Shown in pieces: positions 25,573 to 33,825 of a DNA stretch of 64,000 nucleotides (position 1 is the stretch's first letter; every line of letters starts with the position of its first letter). The DNA comes from Alphaproteobacteria bacterium SO-S41 (GTDB lineage: Bacteria > Pseudomonadota > Alphaproteobacteria > Micropepsales > Micropepsaceae). The translations under genes and the position numbers were made by a program. Location: contig AP024629.1 in the NCBI GenBank assembly GCA_019670725.1, positions 1,736,001-1,800,000 on the forward strand. Direction: 5' to 3'. The notes below the pieces were generated by a model. That model was not told the DNA's origin and made no database searches. It was given only the letters and a program-made list of their open reading frames with translations.

Positions 25573-26945
25573 ACGGGAATCCGCACGGTCGCCTTGAGGC
25601 CGCCGAGCGCGCTTTCGCCGAGCTTGACGTCGCCGCCATGGCCACGGGCGATGTCGCGGGCGATGGCGAGGCCGAGGCCGACGCCGCCGGCCGCGAGGTT
25701 GCGGCCTTCGTCGAGGCGGCGGAAGGGGCGGAAGGCTTCCTGACGGCGTTCGGCGGGAATGCCGGGGCCGTCATCCTCGACGAAGATCTCGATATAGTCC
25801 TCGTCGCGCCGCGCCGCGAGCTGGGTGCGCTTGCCGTATTTGATCGCGTTCTCGACCAGGTTGACGACGCAGCGTTTGAGGGCGTTGCGCTTCACGGGGG
25901 CGACGAGATCGCCGACGGTCGTGACGTCGATGCGGAAGTCACCCTTGCGGCGGACGTCGTCGGCGATTTCCGAAACCAGTTCGGCGACATTGGCGTTCGC
26001 GGCCTGCTCGCCGCCTTCGCCACGCGCAAAGGCGAGATATTCATCGAGCATCCGTTCCATCTCGAGGATGTCGTTGCGGAGATCGGCCGTGCAGGGCTCG
26101 TCGCCCATCATGGCGAGCTCAAGCTTCATGCGGGTGAGCGGGGTGCGCAGATCGTGGCTGACGCCGGCGAGCATTTCAGTGCGCTGCGCCATCTGGCGGG
26201 CGATGCGCTGACGCATGCCGATAAAGGCGATCGCGGCGCGGCGGACTTCGGTGGCGCCGGCGGGCTTGAAGTCGGGCACGTCACGGCCGCGGCCGAACGC
26301 CTCGGCGGCGAGGGCAAGGCGCTGGATCGGGCGGATCTGATTGCGCAGGAAGAGGATCGCGATGCCGAGCAGGAAGAGCGAGAAGACGATCATCCAGATC
26401 GGCAGGAGGTGCATGTTGATGTTGATGAAGCGCTTGCGCTCGATCAGGAAGCGCAGCACGCCGGCCTCGTCGACCTTGACGCGGAGATCGACGAGCTCGC
26501 CGAAGCGCTGGGCGTCATACCAGTGTGGCTCGGGAATGCGGCCATCCATCTCGCGGCCGATATATTCGCCGACCTGGGTGTCGGTGGTGCCGGGCTGGGT
26601 GGGGAGCTGCTCGCCTGGAAGATAGGCGACCGACATGCCGAGGCGGCCGGAAGCTTCGGCCACCAGTTCATGGCGCTTGGCGGGGTCGGGCTCGCCCTGG
26701 ACGAGCTGGATCACTAGCGCCATCTGGTCGACCTGACCGCGGGTGAGATTGGCGGTTGTGCGGGCCTCGTGGTCGGCGAGGAACATGTAGGCGACGACCG
26801 CCTGAAGCAGCACCATCGGCACGACGACGATGAGCAGCGACCGGACGAAAAGACGGCGGGGCAAGAAGTCGCGCAGACGCGCGCCCCTGCGCCGGCGCGG
26901 CGGGGATGTAGGCAGGACGGCCGGGCGATCCGAGGTCAGGGACAT
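25569..26945 (-). CDS. EnvZ-type sensor histidine kinase
   Basis: A 458-residue inner-membrane kinase: arginine-rich cytoplasmic start, TM1 (about 35-57), a periplasmic sensor region of about 120 residues, TM2 (about 181-200), HAMP, HisKA with VSHDLRTPLTRMK (His264), and HATPase_c with LVENAIKYG (N box), EDDGPGIP and GVGLGLAIAR (G boxes). All catalytic motifs are intact. No response regulator is adjacent; the nearest is the OmpR-family gene at 30293-31009 on the same strand, 3.3 kb upstream, and pairing with it is an inference. Confidence 0.94.
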   Translation of the reverse strand: MSLTSDRPAVLPTSPPRRRRGARLRDFLPRRLFVRSLLIVVVPMVLLQAVVAYMFLADHEARTTANLTRGQVDQMALVIQLVQGEPDPAKRHELVAEASGRLGMSVAYLPGEQLPTQPGTTDTQVGEYIGREMDGRIPEPHWYDAQRFGELVDLRVKVDEAGVLRFLIERKRFININMHLLPIWMIVFSLFLLGIAILFLRNQIRPIQRLALAAEAFGRGRDVPDFKPAGATEVRRAAIAFIGMRQRIARQMAQRTEMLAGVSHDLRTPLTRMKLELAMMGDEPCTADLRNDILEMERMLDEYLAFARGEGGEQAANANVAELVSEIADDVRRKGDFRIDVTTVGDLVAPVKRNALKRCVVNLVENAIKYGKRTQLAARRDEDYIEIFVEDDGPGIPAERRQEAFRPFRRLDEGRNLAAGGVGLGLAIARDIARGHGGDVKLGESALGGLKATVRIPV

Positions 26946-27009
26946 GGGTTCAGTCTAGCCTGAATGGCCGCGCGGTGCGACATGGGGCGCCGGAAAGCAG
27001 GAGAAGCAG

Positions 27010-27363
27010 ATGGCCGGCGGCATCACGATCTATCACAACCCGGAATGCGGGACCTCGCGCACGGTTCTGGCGTCGATCGAGGCGGCCGGGTTTCAGCCCG
27101 AGGTCGTGCTTTATCTGGAGGCCGGCTGGACGCGGGATGGGCTGACTCGGCTACTGGAACGGGCGTTGGCCAACCCGCGCGACTGGCTGCGCGTGCGGAA
27201 CAGTCCGGCGGAAGAGCTGGGGCTGACCGCGCCGGACACGGCGGACGAGGCGATCTTCGAGGCGATGCTGGTGCATCCCGTGCTGGTGGACCGGCCGGTT
27301 GTGGAGACGCCGAAGGGCGTGAAGCTGTGCCGGCCGGCGGAGACGGTGCTGGAGCTGCTGTAA
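27010..27363 (+). CDS. arsC: ArsC-family arsenate reductase (glutaredoxin type)
   Basis: A 117-residue thioredoxin-fold protein. The redox cysteine is in IYHNPECGTSRTVL (Cys13), and the later RPVVETPKGVKLCRP block keeps the arginines that bind the oxyanion. Canonical ArsC reduces arsenate to arsenite using glutathione and glutaredoxin. The gene is shorter than the plasmid type and has no arsR, arsB or acr3 beside it, so a general oxidoreductase role is possible. The start of the histidine kinase lies divergent 64 bases upstream; the stop abuts the convergent ABC permease stop with no gap. Confidence 0.85.
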   Translation: MAGGITIYHNPECGTSRTVLASIEAAGFQPEVVLYLEAGWTRDGLTRLLERALANPRDWLRVRNSPAEELGLTAPDTADEAIFEAMLVHPVLVDRPVVETPKGVKLCRPAETVLELL

Positions 27364-28125
27364 TCAGGACTTCAGCTTGTAGCCCGTGCGGAACATCCAC
27401 CAGATGATGGCGATGCAGAGCGCCATGAAGCCGATGGTGATGCCGAGGCTGACGCCCACCGCGACGTCGGCAACGCCGAAGAAGCTCCAGCGGAACCCGT
27501 TCACGAGATAGACGACCGGGTTGAAGAGCGAGACCTTCTGCCAGAACTCGGGGAGCATCGAGATCGAATAGAAGCTGCCGCCGAGAAAGGTGAGCGGCAT
27601 GACGATCATCATCGGAATGATCTGCAGCCGCTCGAAGCCGTCCGCCCAGACGCCGATGGCGAAGCCGAAGAGGCAGAAGCTGAGCGCGGTGAGAACCAGG
27701 AAAGCGAGCATGACAAAGGGGTGCTCGATCTCGAATGGTACGAAGAGGCGGGCGGTCACGAGGATCACGACGCCCAGGATCAGCGACTTGGTCGCGGCGG
27801 CGCCGACATAGCCGATGATGATCTCCAGCGGCGACAAGGGCGCGGAGAGCAGCTCGTAAACGGTGCCCGAGAATTTCGGCATGTAGATGCCGAATGAGGC
27901 GTTGAAGATGCTCTCGGTCAGCAGCGAGAGCATGATGAGGCCAGGCACGATGAAGGCGGCGTAGGCGACACCGTCGATCTCGGTCATGCGCGAGCCGATC
28001 GCCGAGCCGAAGACAATGAAATAGAGCGAGGTCGTGAGAACGGGCGTGACGAGGCTCTGCAGCAGCGTGCGGAACATGCGCGCCATTTCGAAGCGATAGA
28101 TCGCGCGGATGCCGTAGACGTTCAT
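27364..28125 (-). CDS. ABC-2 type transporter permease
   Basis: A 253-residue, six-helix ABC-2 permease of the YadH/NodJ type: amphipathic start ([19 protein letters not shown]), six hydrophobic segments and the conserved [22 protein letters not shown] block before the last helices. It forms an exporter with the ATPase encoded just upstream (ATGA-type overlap at 28122-28125). Exported substrate unknown; relatives handle lipids, polysaccharides or drugs. Confidence 0.93.
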   Translation of the reverse strand: MNVYGIRAIYRFEMARMFRTLLQSLVTPVLTTSLYFIVFGSAIGSRMTEIDGVAYAAFIVPGLIMLSLLTESIFNASFGIYMPKFSGTVYELLSAPLSPLEIIIGYVGAAATKSLILGVVILVTARLFVPFEIEHPFVMLAFLVLTALSFCLFGFAIGVWADGFERLQIIPMMIVMPLTFLGGSFYSISMLPEFWQKVSLFNPVVYLVNGFRWSFFGVADVAVGVSLGITIGFMALCIAIIWWMFRTGYKLKS

Positions 28126-29060
28126 TGCGCGTGCACCAGGCTGACGAAGATGTCCTCCAGCGAGCTTTGCCGGGTCTGGAGGTCCTTGAAGTCGATGCCG
28201 AGATCGCCGAGGCGCTTCAGTAAGGCGGCGATGCCGGTATCGTCGGCGTGGGCGTCGAAGGTGTAGACGAGTTCGTGGCCGTCGGCGCTGAGCGCGATGC
28301 CGGTTCCGTCGAGTTCAGGCGGTAGGGCATCGAGCTTCACCTGGAGCTGAAGCGACAACTGCTTCTTGCCGAGCTTGGCCATCAATGCGGCCTTTTCCTC
28401 GACCAGGATGATCTTACCCTTGAGGATGACGCCGATGCGGTCGGCCATGTCCTCGGCTTCCTCGATATAGTGGGTGGTGAGGATAATGGTGACGCCGTCG
28501 GCGCGGAGCTTGCGCACCATCTCCCACATGTCGCGACGCAGTTCGACGTCAACGCCGGCGGTGGGTTCATCAAGGAAAAGGATTTTCGGTTCATGGCTGA
28601 GCGCCTTGGCGATCAGCACGCGGCGCTTCATGCCGCCGGAGAGTTCCTTGATCTTGCTCTTGCGCTTGTCCCACAGCGACAGGGCGCGGAGGGTCTTTTC
28701 GATATAGGCGGGGTTGGGTGGCTTGCCGAAGAGGCCGCGGCTGAAGCGCACCGTATCCCACACGGTTTCGAAAGCGTCGGTACTGAGTTCCTGAGGCACC
28801 AGGCCGATCAGGCTGCGCGTGGTACGGTATTCGGCCTGGATGTCGTGGCCGTTGATGAGAACCGAGCCGGTGCCCGGCTTCACGATGCCGCAGATGAGGT
28901 TGATCAGCGTCGTCTTGCCGGCGCCGTTGGGGCCGAGCAGCGCGAAGATCTCACCGGGACGGATGTCCAGGTTGATATCGTTCAGCGCAGTGAGGCCTGA
29001 GGCATAGGTCTTGGTGAGGCCGGAAATACTGATCGCGGCGGGCGATGAGGGGGCATGCAT
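28122..29060 (-). CDS. ABC transporter ATP-binding protein
   Basis: A 312-residue ATPase of the YadG/NodI/CcmA class. Walker [10 protein letters not shown] (about 44-52), Q-loop LVPQE, signature LSGGMKRR (about 140-147), Walker [13 protein letters not shown] and the switch His in TTHYIEEAE are all present. A C-terminal domain of about 90 residues follows, as in drug or lipid exporters. It is first of a two-gene operon with the permease. Confidence 0.95.
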   Translation of the reverse strand: MHAPSSPAAISISGLTKTYASGLTALNDINLDIRPGEIFALLGPNGAGKTTLINLICGIVKPGTGSVLINGHDIQAEYRTTRSLIGLVPQELSTDAFETVWDTVRFSRGLFGKPPNPAYIEKTLRALSLWDKRKSKIKELSGGMKRRVLIAKALSHEPKILFLDEPTAGVDVELRRDMWEMVRKLRADGVTIILTTHYIEEAEDMADRIGVILKGKIILVEEKAALMAKLGKKQLSLQLQVKLDALPPELDGTGIALSADGHELVYTFDAHADDTGIAALLKRLGDLGIDFKDLQTRQSSLEDIFVSLVHAQ

Positions 29061-29104
29061 CGCCGCAGTCTACAGACTGATGCGGGCCGGCATAACCCCC
29101 GCGA

Positions 29105-30247
29105 TCAGGCCGCGCTGCCGCCGAGGCTCGATTCGAAGTCCTGCAGGATGTCGAGCGCCTCCTCGACCGTCACCACGAGGCGCTTGGGATCGGGGAATCG
29201 GTAACGCCAGAAGCTCGCGACGTGGGCAGTGTTCCCGAGGCGCTCGCCGAGTTGCAGGAACTTGGCCGGCGCGCTGAGCAGGAATTCGCGGAAGGCGTTG
29301 GCCTTCGAGTTCGTGATGAGGTCGTCGAACATCCGGTCATAGTCGGCGATCGATTCGCGCGCTGCCTGGATTTCAGCGCGGATGTTCTGGCGGACCTTGG
29401 CCTGTGTTGTGGTGATGTAGTCCATCGACGGCTTGTCGCGCGGCCCGGTGATGCGGAGATGGTCGATCTCCTTCACGACGCGGGCGACATCGCCCAGCAT
29501 CTCGTCGCGCATCCACTTGTAGTAGAGGAAGCCTTTCCAGCAGAAGACGCCTTCGCGGAACGCGTCGCCTTCGAGGCGCAGCGTCAGGCGCAAAGGTTCC
29601 AGCCGTTCGTCGAGCTGGGTGGAGAGGAGCGCTTCGGCGAGGCGGTTGGCGGATTCGCCGCCGCCTTCCATGCCGAACGCCATCGAAACGAGCTGCTTGA
29701 TTTCACCGGCGACGAAGGCCTGCATGCGGGCAAGGTCGCCCGGCGAAATGTTGAAATAGGTATCGGCCGCGTTGTGTCCGTTACGGCGCAGTTGTTCGCG
29801 CATCAGGAACGGATCGAGCGAGGGCAGGGCGTCGATTCGCTCGAGAACCAGCATGTCGTGCTTGAGATCGTCGTCCTTGATGCCGGCGGTCTCGCGCAGC
29901 TTGGCGGCCTGATGGCTTTCGCCCACGAAGAACGAGTGGCCACCGGTGCGCAGGTTGGCGGCTTCGAACGGAATCACGACCTTGGTCGCGTTCAGCCGTT
30001 TGACCGACTTGTCCCAACGTTCGTTGCCGCGCAGGCGATGCTTGATGATGATCGCAGTGTTCAGCTGCCGGCTGCGGAAAAGCGGGGTGGAACGGTGCGC
30101 CTCTTCATTGCCGTGGCGCAGATCCAGCAACGCAAGGTTGAGCACGCGGCTGGAAGAGGCCGTGTTCGACAGGGCGGCTAGATCGCGGTGGCTGCGGGCT
30201 GACAAAGCGGCGTTTCCCAAGGACGCCGGACCATGCCCCGCCCGCAC
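29105..30247 (-). CDS. Conserved-looking hypothetical protein
   Basis: A frame of up to 380 residues with GTG 30247 as the farthest start; the first 25 residues look weak and the true start may be the TTG near 30220 or later. The rest is a soluble, mostly helical, charged protein with no signal peptide, TM helix or recognised catalytic motif. Noticeable blocks are LRTGGHSFFVGESHQAAKLRE (within about 100-121) and EIDHLRITGPRDKPS. It stands alone between the exporter and the response regulator, behind an AT-rich stretch at 30259-30278. I do not recognise the family. Confidence 0.65.
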   Translation of the reverse strand: MRAGHGPASLGNAALSARSHRDLAALSNTASSSRVLNLALLDLRHGNEEAHRSTPLFRSRQLNTAIIIKHRLRGNERWDKSVKRLNATKVVIPFEAANLRTGGHSFFVGESHQAAKLRETAGIKDDDLKHDMLVLERIDALPSLDPFLMREQLRRNGHNAADTYFNISPGDLARMQAFVAGEIKQLVSMAFGMEGGGESANRLAEALLSTQLDERLEPLRLTLRLEGDAFREGVFCWKGFLYYKWMRDEMLGDVARVVKEIDHLRITGPRDKPSMDYITTTQAKVRQNIRAEIQAARESIADYDRMFDDLITNSKANAFREFLLSAPAKFLQLGERLGNTAHVASFWRYRFPDPKRLVVTVEEALDILQDFESSLGGSAA

Positions 30248-30260
30248 TTGCAGGAAGGTT

Positions 30261-30278
30261 AAGTATTATAAGTATTTT
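30261..30278 (-). promoter_or_regulatory. AT-rich direct repeat upstream of the hypothetical gene
   Basis: AAGTATT occurs twice (30261-30267 and 30270-30276) separated by AT, in an otherwise GC-rich 45-base gap between the response regulator stop and the start at 30247. It is a candidate promoter or binding site for the downstream minus-strand gene. Confidence 0.3.
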
Positions 30279-30292
30279 CGGCTGCCGGGCCG

Positions 30293-31009
30293 CTAGGTCA
30301 CGCCGTCGGGGATCAGGACGTAGCCGATGCTACGGACCGTCTGGAGGTAGAGCGGCATCTTGGGGTCGTCCTCGATCTTGCGGCGAAGGCGCGTGACCTG
30401 GACGTCGATGGAGCGCTCGAGGCCGGCGCCCGTGCGCTGGGCAAGTTCGAGGCGGCTGATCGGCTTGCCCGCATTGGCAGAAAGCAGGCGCAGCAAGGCG
30501 GTTTCGGCGCCAGTCAGCTTCACCTGATGGCCGTCGCGGGTCATCTCGCCGCGTTCGGGATCGAAGCGGTAGGCGCCCATGCGGATTTCCTTGAGCGCCG
30601 AGCGCTCGGCGCGGGCACGGCGGCCGATCGCGGCGATGCGGAGCAGGAGTTCGCGCGGCTCGAAGGGCTTGGCGAGATAGTCGTCGGCGCCGCTTTCGAG
30701 GCCGGCGATACGGTCGGCCGCCTCGCCGCGGGCGGTGAGGAGAAGGACCGGCACGTCGCTGGTCTTACGAAGAGAAGCCGTGAGGCTGAGCCCATCCTCG
30801 CCCGGCATCATGATGTCGAGCACGATGAGGTCGAAGGTGAAGTTCTTGAGATGGTGGCGCGCCTCTGCGGCATCGGCCGCCATGGTGATGCGGTAGCCGT
30901 TGGTCGTGAGGAAGCGCTGCAGCAGCGTGCGGATGCGCGTGTCGTCGTCCACCACGAGGATGTGGCGGTTGTCGCCTTCGACGGGGGCGAGATTGGCGGC
31001 TTCGCTCAT
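30293..31009 (-). CDS. OmpR-family response regulator (PetR-like)
   Basis: 238 residues: a receiver domain (acidic pocket VVDDD at 19-23, phosphoacceptor Asp65 in VLDIMMPGEDG, Lys in LAKPFEP) and a winged-helix DNA-binding domain ending in RRKIEDDPKMPLYLQTVRSIGYVL. All signalling residues are intact. It follows a MarR gene by two bases; in Rhodobacter capsulatus a MarR/OmpR pair (petP-petR) controls petABC and is essential, and this order next to ilvE is common in alphaproteobacteria. The PetR link is by context, not proved. Confidence 0.94.
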   Translation of the reverse strand: MSEAANLAPVEGDNRHILVVDDDTRIRTLLQRFLTTNGYRITMAADAAEARHHLKNFTFDLIVLDIMMPGEDGLSLTASLRKTSDVPVLLLTARGEAADRIAGLESGADDYLAKPFEPRELLLRIAAIGRRARAERSALKEIRMGAYRFDPERGEMTRDGHQVKLTGAETALLRLLSANAGKPISRLELAQRTGAGLERSIDVQVTRLRRKIEDDPKMPLYLQTVRSIGYVLIPDGVT

Positions 31010-31011
31010 GG

Positions 31012-31524
31012 TCAGTTTCCTGCGCCGATCATAGCCAAAACCCGCGCGCGTTCATCCTCGGCGATGAGGCCGGCGAGCACCTTGCGGAAACCGGCGACGG
31101 CATCGGGACCGGCCTCGCGGAAGGCGCGCGCCATGCGGGTGCGCTGGCGGGTGAGGAGCTGGGCATGGAGCGCTTCGCCGGCGGGGGTGAGGCGGAGGAG
31201 GCGCTGGCGGCGGTCGCGGCGGCCGGGGCGTTGTTCGATGAGATCGCGGGCGAGCAGGTCCTTCAGCACGCGGCCAAGGCTCTGCTTGGTGATCTTGAGG
31301 ATGGTCAGCAGTTCGTTGACCGCGAGATCGGGCTGGCGGCCGATGAAATGCAAAGCGCGGTGGTGGGCACGGCCGAGACTGAGCGTCGCGAGTTCGGCGT
31401 CGGCGTCCGACAGGAAATCGCGGTAGCCGAAGAACAGCAGCTCGATGCCACGGCGCAGCTCGTCCTCGCGCAAATAGAGCAGCGAGGCGGGCGAGCGGCT
31501 CTCGGCGGATTTTAAGTCAGTCAT
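31012..31524 (-). CDS. MarR-family transcriptional regulator (PetP-like)
   Basis: 170 residues from ATG 31524. The winged helix is clear: LAVNELLTILKITKQSLGRVLKDLLARDLIEQRPGRRDRRQRLLRLT spans helix-turn-helix and wing. It is cotranscribed with the OmpR-family regulator and divergent from ilvE, with 75 bases between the starts, in which TTGACA at 31526-31531 may be part of a promoter. The longer frame to 31959 only mirrors ilvE and is not used. Confidence 0.92.
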   Translation of the reverse strand: MTDLKSAESRSPASLLYLREDELRRGIELLFFGYRDFLSDADAELATLSLGRAHHRALHFIGRQPDLAVNELLTILKITKQSLGRVLKDLLARDLIEQRPGRRDRRQRLLRLTPAGEALHAQLLTRQRTRMARAFREAGPDAVAGFRKVLAGLIAEDERARVLAMIGAGN

Positions 31525-31599
31525 GTTGACATATTTAGGCGGGATCGCTAGCAAACGGCAAGAGCGTAGATGCGGCCGCCTGTGCCGCTGGAGGGAACC

Positions 31600-32493
31600 A
31601 TGTCCGCCGCCATCCTGCCTTTCGACGACCGTGACGGCTTCATCTGGTTCGACGGCAAGCTGGTGCCCTGGCGCGACGCCAAGGTTCACGTGCTGACCCA
31701 CGGACTGCACTATGGCTCCTGCGTGTTCGAGGGCGAGCGTGCCTATGGCGGGGCGATCTACAAGTCGGCCGAGCATACGGACCGGTTTATCGAATCCGGC
31801 CGGCTGATGGGCTTCAAGATTCCCTTCAGCGCCGAAACGATCATTGCCGCGAAGGAAGAGGTCATCAAGGCGAACGGCTTCACCGACGCCTATCTGCGCC
31901 CGGTCGCGTGGCGCGGCAGCGAGATGATGGCGGTGAGCGCGCAGCATTCGACGATCCATGTCGCGATCGCCTCATGGATCTGGCCCTCGATGTTCGATCC
32001 CGCGACCAAGATGAAGGGCATCCGTCTCGACATCGCCGACTGGAAGCGGCCGAGCCCGGAAAGCGCGCCGTGCCATGCGAAGGCCGCGGGGCTCTACATG
32101 ATCTGCACGCTGTCGAAGCACGCGGCGGAGGCCAAGGGCTACCAGGACGCGCTGATGTTCGACTATCGCGGCTATGTCGCCGAGGCGACCGGTGCGAACA
32201 TGTTCTTCGTGAAGGACGGCAAGATCCACACGCCGACGCCGGACTGCTTCCTGAATGGCATCACGCGTCAGTCGGTGATCGCGCTCGCCAAGGCGCGGCA
32301 GATCGAAGTGATCGAGCGTCACATCATGCCGGAAGAACTGGGCGGCTTCAGCGAGGCGTTCCTGTGCGGGACAGGCGCAGAAGTGACGCCGATCTCGGAG
32401 ATCGGGCCGCACACCTTCAAGCCGGCGGCGATCAGCCAGACGTTGATGGAAGACTACGCGGCCGAAGTGCGCGGCGAGCGGAAGTCGGCTTAG
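31600..32493 (+). CDS. ilvE: Branched-chain amino acid aminotransferase
   Basis: A class IV PLP aminotransferase that forms Val, Leu and Ile from their keto acids. 297 residues from ATG 31600, preceded by GAGGGAA at a good distance. Visible features are the N-terminal HGLHYGSCVFEGERAY block, the PLP-lysine region SAPCHAKAAGLY and the EATGANMFFVKDG motif typical of IlvE. It is divergent from the MarR/OmpR pair. Its stop overlaps that of the convergent moaE by four bases. Confidence 0.96.
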   Translation: MSAAILPFDDRDGFIWFDGKLVPWRDAKVHVLTHGLHYGSCVFEGERAYGGAIYKSAEHTDRFIESGRLMGFKIPFSAETIIAAKEEVIKANGFTDAYLRPVAWRGSEMMAVSAQHSTIHVAIASWIWPSMFDPATKMKGIRLDIADWKRPSPESAPCHAKAAGLYMICTLSKHAAEAKGYQDALMFDYRGYVAEATGANMFFVKDGKIHTPTPDCFLNGITRQSVIALAKARQIEVIERHIMPEELGGFSEAFLCGTGAEVTPISEIGPHTFKPAAISQTLMEDYAAEVRGERKSA

Positions 32494-32930
32494 CGCCAGC
32501 GCGCCTTCGCGCTGCTGTCCGCCTTGCGGGCATCGACCCACGCTGATGTGCCGTCGGCGTGTTCCTCGTTCTTCCAGAACGGGGCGTCGGTTTTGAGATA
32601 GTCCATCAGGAAGCTCGCGGCCTCGAAGGCGGCGTGGCGGGTTTGTGATGCGGCGGCGACGAGGACGATGCGCTCGCCGGGCAGCAGGCGGCCGACGCGG
32701 TGGAGGATGAGCGTCGCTTTCAGCGGCCAACGGGCGTTGGCTTCCGCCTCGATCTTCTGCAGCGCCTTCTCGGTCATGCCGGGGTAGTGCTCCAGCGTCA
32801 TGGCGGTGACGTCGCCGCCGCGGACGAGGCCGGAGAAGGTGACGATGGCGCCCATGTCGTCGCGGCCGGCGAAGAGCGCGGCGAGTTCGGCGGCGATGTC
32901 GAAATCTTCGCTCTGGATGCGGACGGTCAT
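32490..32930 (-). CDS. moaE: Molybdopterin synthase catalytic subunit
   Basis: The large subunit of molybdopterin synthase, which transfers sulfur from thiocarboxylated MoaD onto precursor Z. 146 residues, with the family blocks GAIVTFSGLVRG, TLEHYPGMTEKALQKI and HRVGRLLPGE; the catalytic lysine region PFWKNEE near the C-terminus is present. It is downstream of moaD on the same strand, separated by a repeat of about 46 bases, which is unusual because moaD and moaE are often contiguous. Confidence 0.96.
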   Translation of the reverse strand: MTVRIQSEDFDIAAELAALFAGRDDMGAIVTFSGLVRGGDVTAMTLEHYPGMTEKALQKIEAEANARWPLKATLILHRVGRLLPGERIVLVAAASQTRHAAFEAASFLMDYLKTDAPFWKNEEHADGTSAWVDARKADSSAKARWR

Positions 32931-32935
32931 GGGTC

Positions 32936-32981
32936 GTGCGTCCTTCGAGACGGCCGCCGCGTGGCCTCCTCAGGATGACGA
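32936..32981. repeat. Dispersed palindromic repeat between moaD and moaE
   Basis: GTGCGTCCTTCGAGACGGCC, GCCGCGT and GGCCTCCTCAGGATGACGA form an imperfect hairpin of a type seen many times between alphaproteobacterial genes. It fills most of the 73-base moaD-moaE gap and could alter their relative expression. Confidence 0.6.
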
Positions 32982-33003
32982 AGAGGGGCGTAGGCGATCA
33001 CTT

Positions 33004-33255
33004 CTAGCCGCCGGTCATCGGGGGGAAGAAGGCGATTTCGTCGTTGGCGGCAATGTGAGCGGTGAAGTCGGCCTGATCCTGGTTGACGGCGACGCGCAGG
33101 CGGTTGCGGTCGGCGAAAGCGGCTTCGTAACCGGGGCCGCGGGTGGCGAGCCAGTCGGCGAGGTCGGCGACGGTGGCGATGGGCGTGGTCGGCTGCACCT
33201 CTTCCTCGGCACGGCCGACGCGTTCGCGGACCCAGGCGAAATAGCGGATGCGCAT
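33004..33255 (-). CDS. moaD: Molybdopterin synthase sulfur-carrier subunit
   Basis: An 83-residue ubiquitin-fold protein ending in Gly-Gly (FFPPMTGG). The terminal glycine is adenylated by MoeB and thiocarboxylated to give sulfur to MoaE. MRIRYFAWVRERVG and the NDEIAFFPP block are typical. It lies 3 bases after pgsA and before moaE, the common alphaproteobacterial arrangement uvrC-pgsA-moaD-moaE. Confidence 0.96.
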   Translation of the reverse strand: MRIRYFAWVRERVGRAEEEVQPTTPIATVADLADWLATRGPGYEAAFADRNRLRVAVNQDQADFTAHIAANDEIAFFPPMTGG

Positions 33256-33258
33256 GGC

Positions 33259-33816
33259 TCAGTCTTCCATGTGCTTCAGGCTGGCGACGAGATAGCTCCA
33301 GCCCGTGTAGACCGTCATCGCGGCGGCCAGCCACAGCGCGATGGTGCCGACGTCGTCGATGGTCGGCCAGTGCGGCAGGAGCGGCGGGACGGCGATGAGG
33401 ACGCAGATGGCGATCATCTGCACGGCCGTCTTGATCTTGCCGATGCGCGAGACGCGCACCTTCACCTGCGCGGCGGCGAGATATTCGCGCAGGCCCGAGA
33501 GCAGGATTTCGCGGCTGACGATGACGATGGCGGCGATGACCGTGTAGTCGTGGATCGTGCCGTCCTTTACCAACATGACAAGCGCGGCGCAGACAATGAG
33601 CTTGTCGGCGATGGGATCGAGCATTTCACCGAGCTTTGACGAGGCGTTGGTGACGCGGGCGAGGTAGCCGTCGAACCAGTCGGTAAGGGCGGCAATGATG
33701 AAGACGGCGAGCGCCGTCCAGCGGGCGAGATCGCCGCCGAGATAAAACAGCGCGACCATCACCGGGATGAGCACGATGCGCAGCAGCGTCAGGACGGTCG
33801 GCCAGGTAATTCGCAT
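33259..33816 (-). CDS. pgsA: CDP-diacylglycerol-glycerol-3-phosphate 3-phosphatidyltransferase
   Basis: A 185-residue membrane enzyme that makes phosphatidylglycerol phosphate. The CDP-alcohol phosphotransferase signature is complete: DGYLAR, then G eight residues on, then D-x3-D in GEMLDPIADK. About four to five helices. PG is also the donor used by lgt in this window. It sits between uvrC and moaD, with gaps of a few bases, so it is cotranscribed with both. Confidence 0.95.
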   Translation of the reverse strand: MRITWPTVLTLLRIVLIPVMVALFYLGGDLARWTALAVFIIAALTDWFDGYLARVTNASSKLGEMLDPIADKLIVCAALVMLVKDGTIHDYTVIAAIVIVSREILLSGLREYLAAAQVKVRVSRIGKIKTAVQMIAICVLIAVPPLLPHWPTIDDVGTIALWLAAAMTVYTGWSYLVASLKHMED

Positions 33817-33825
33817 GAGGGCAGC

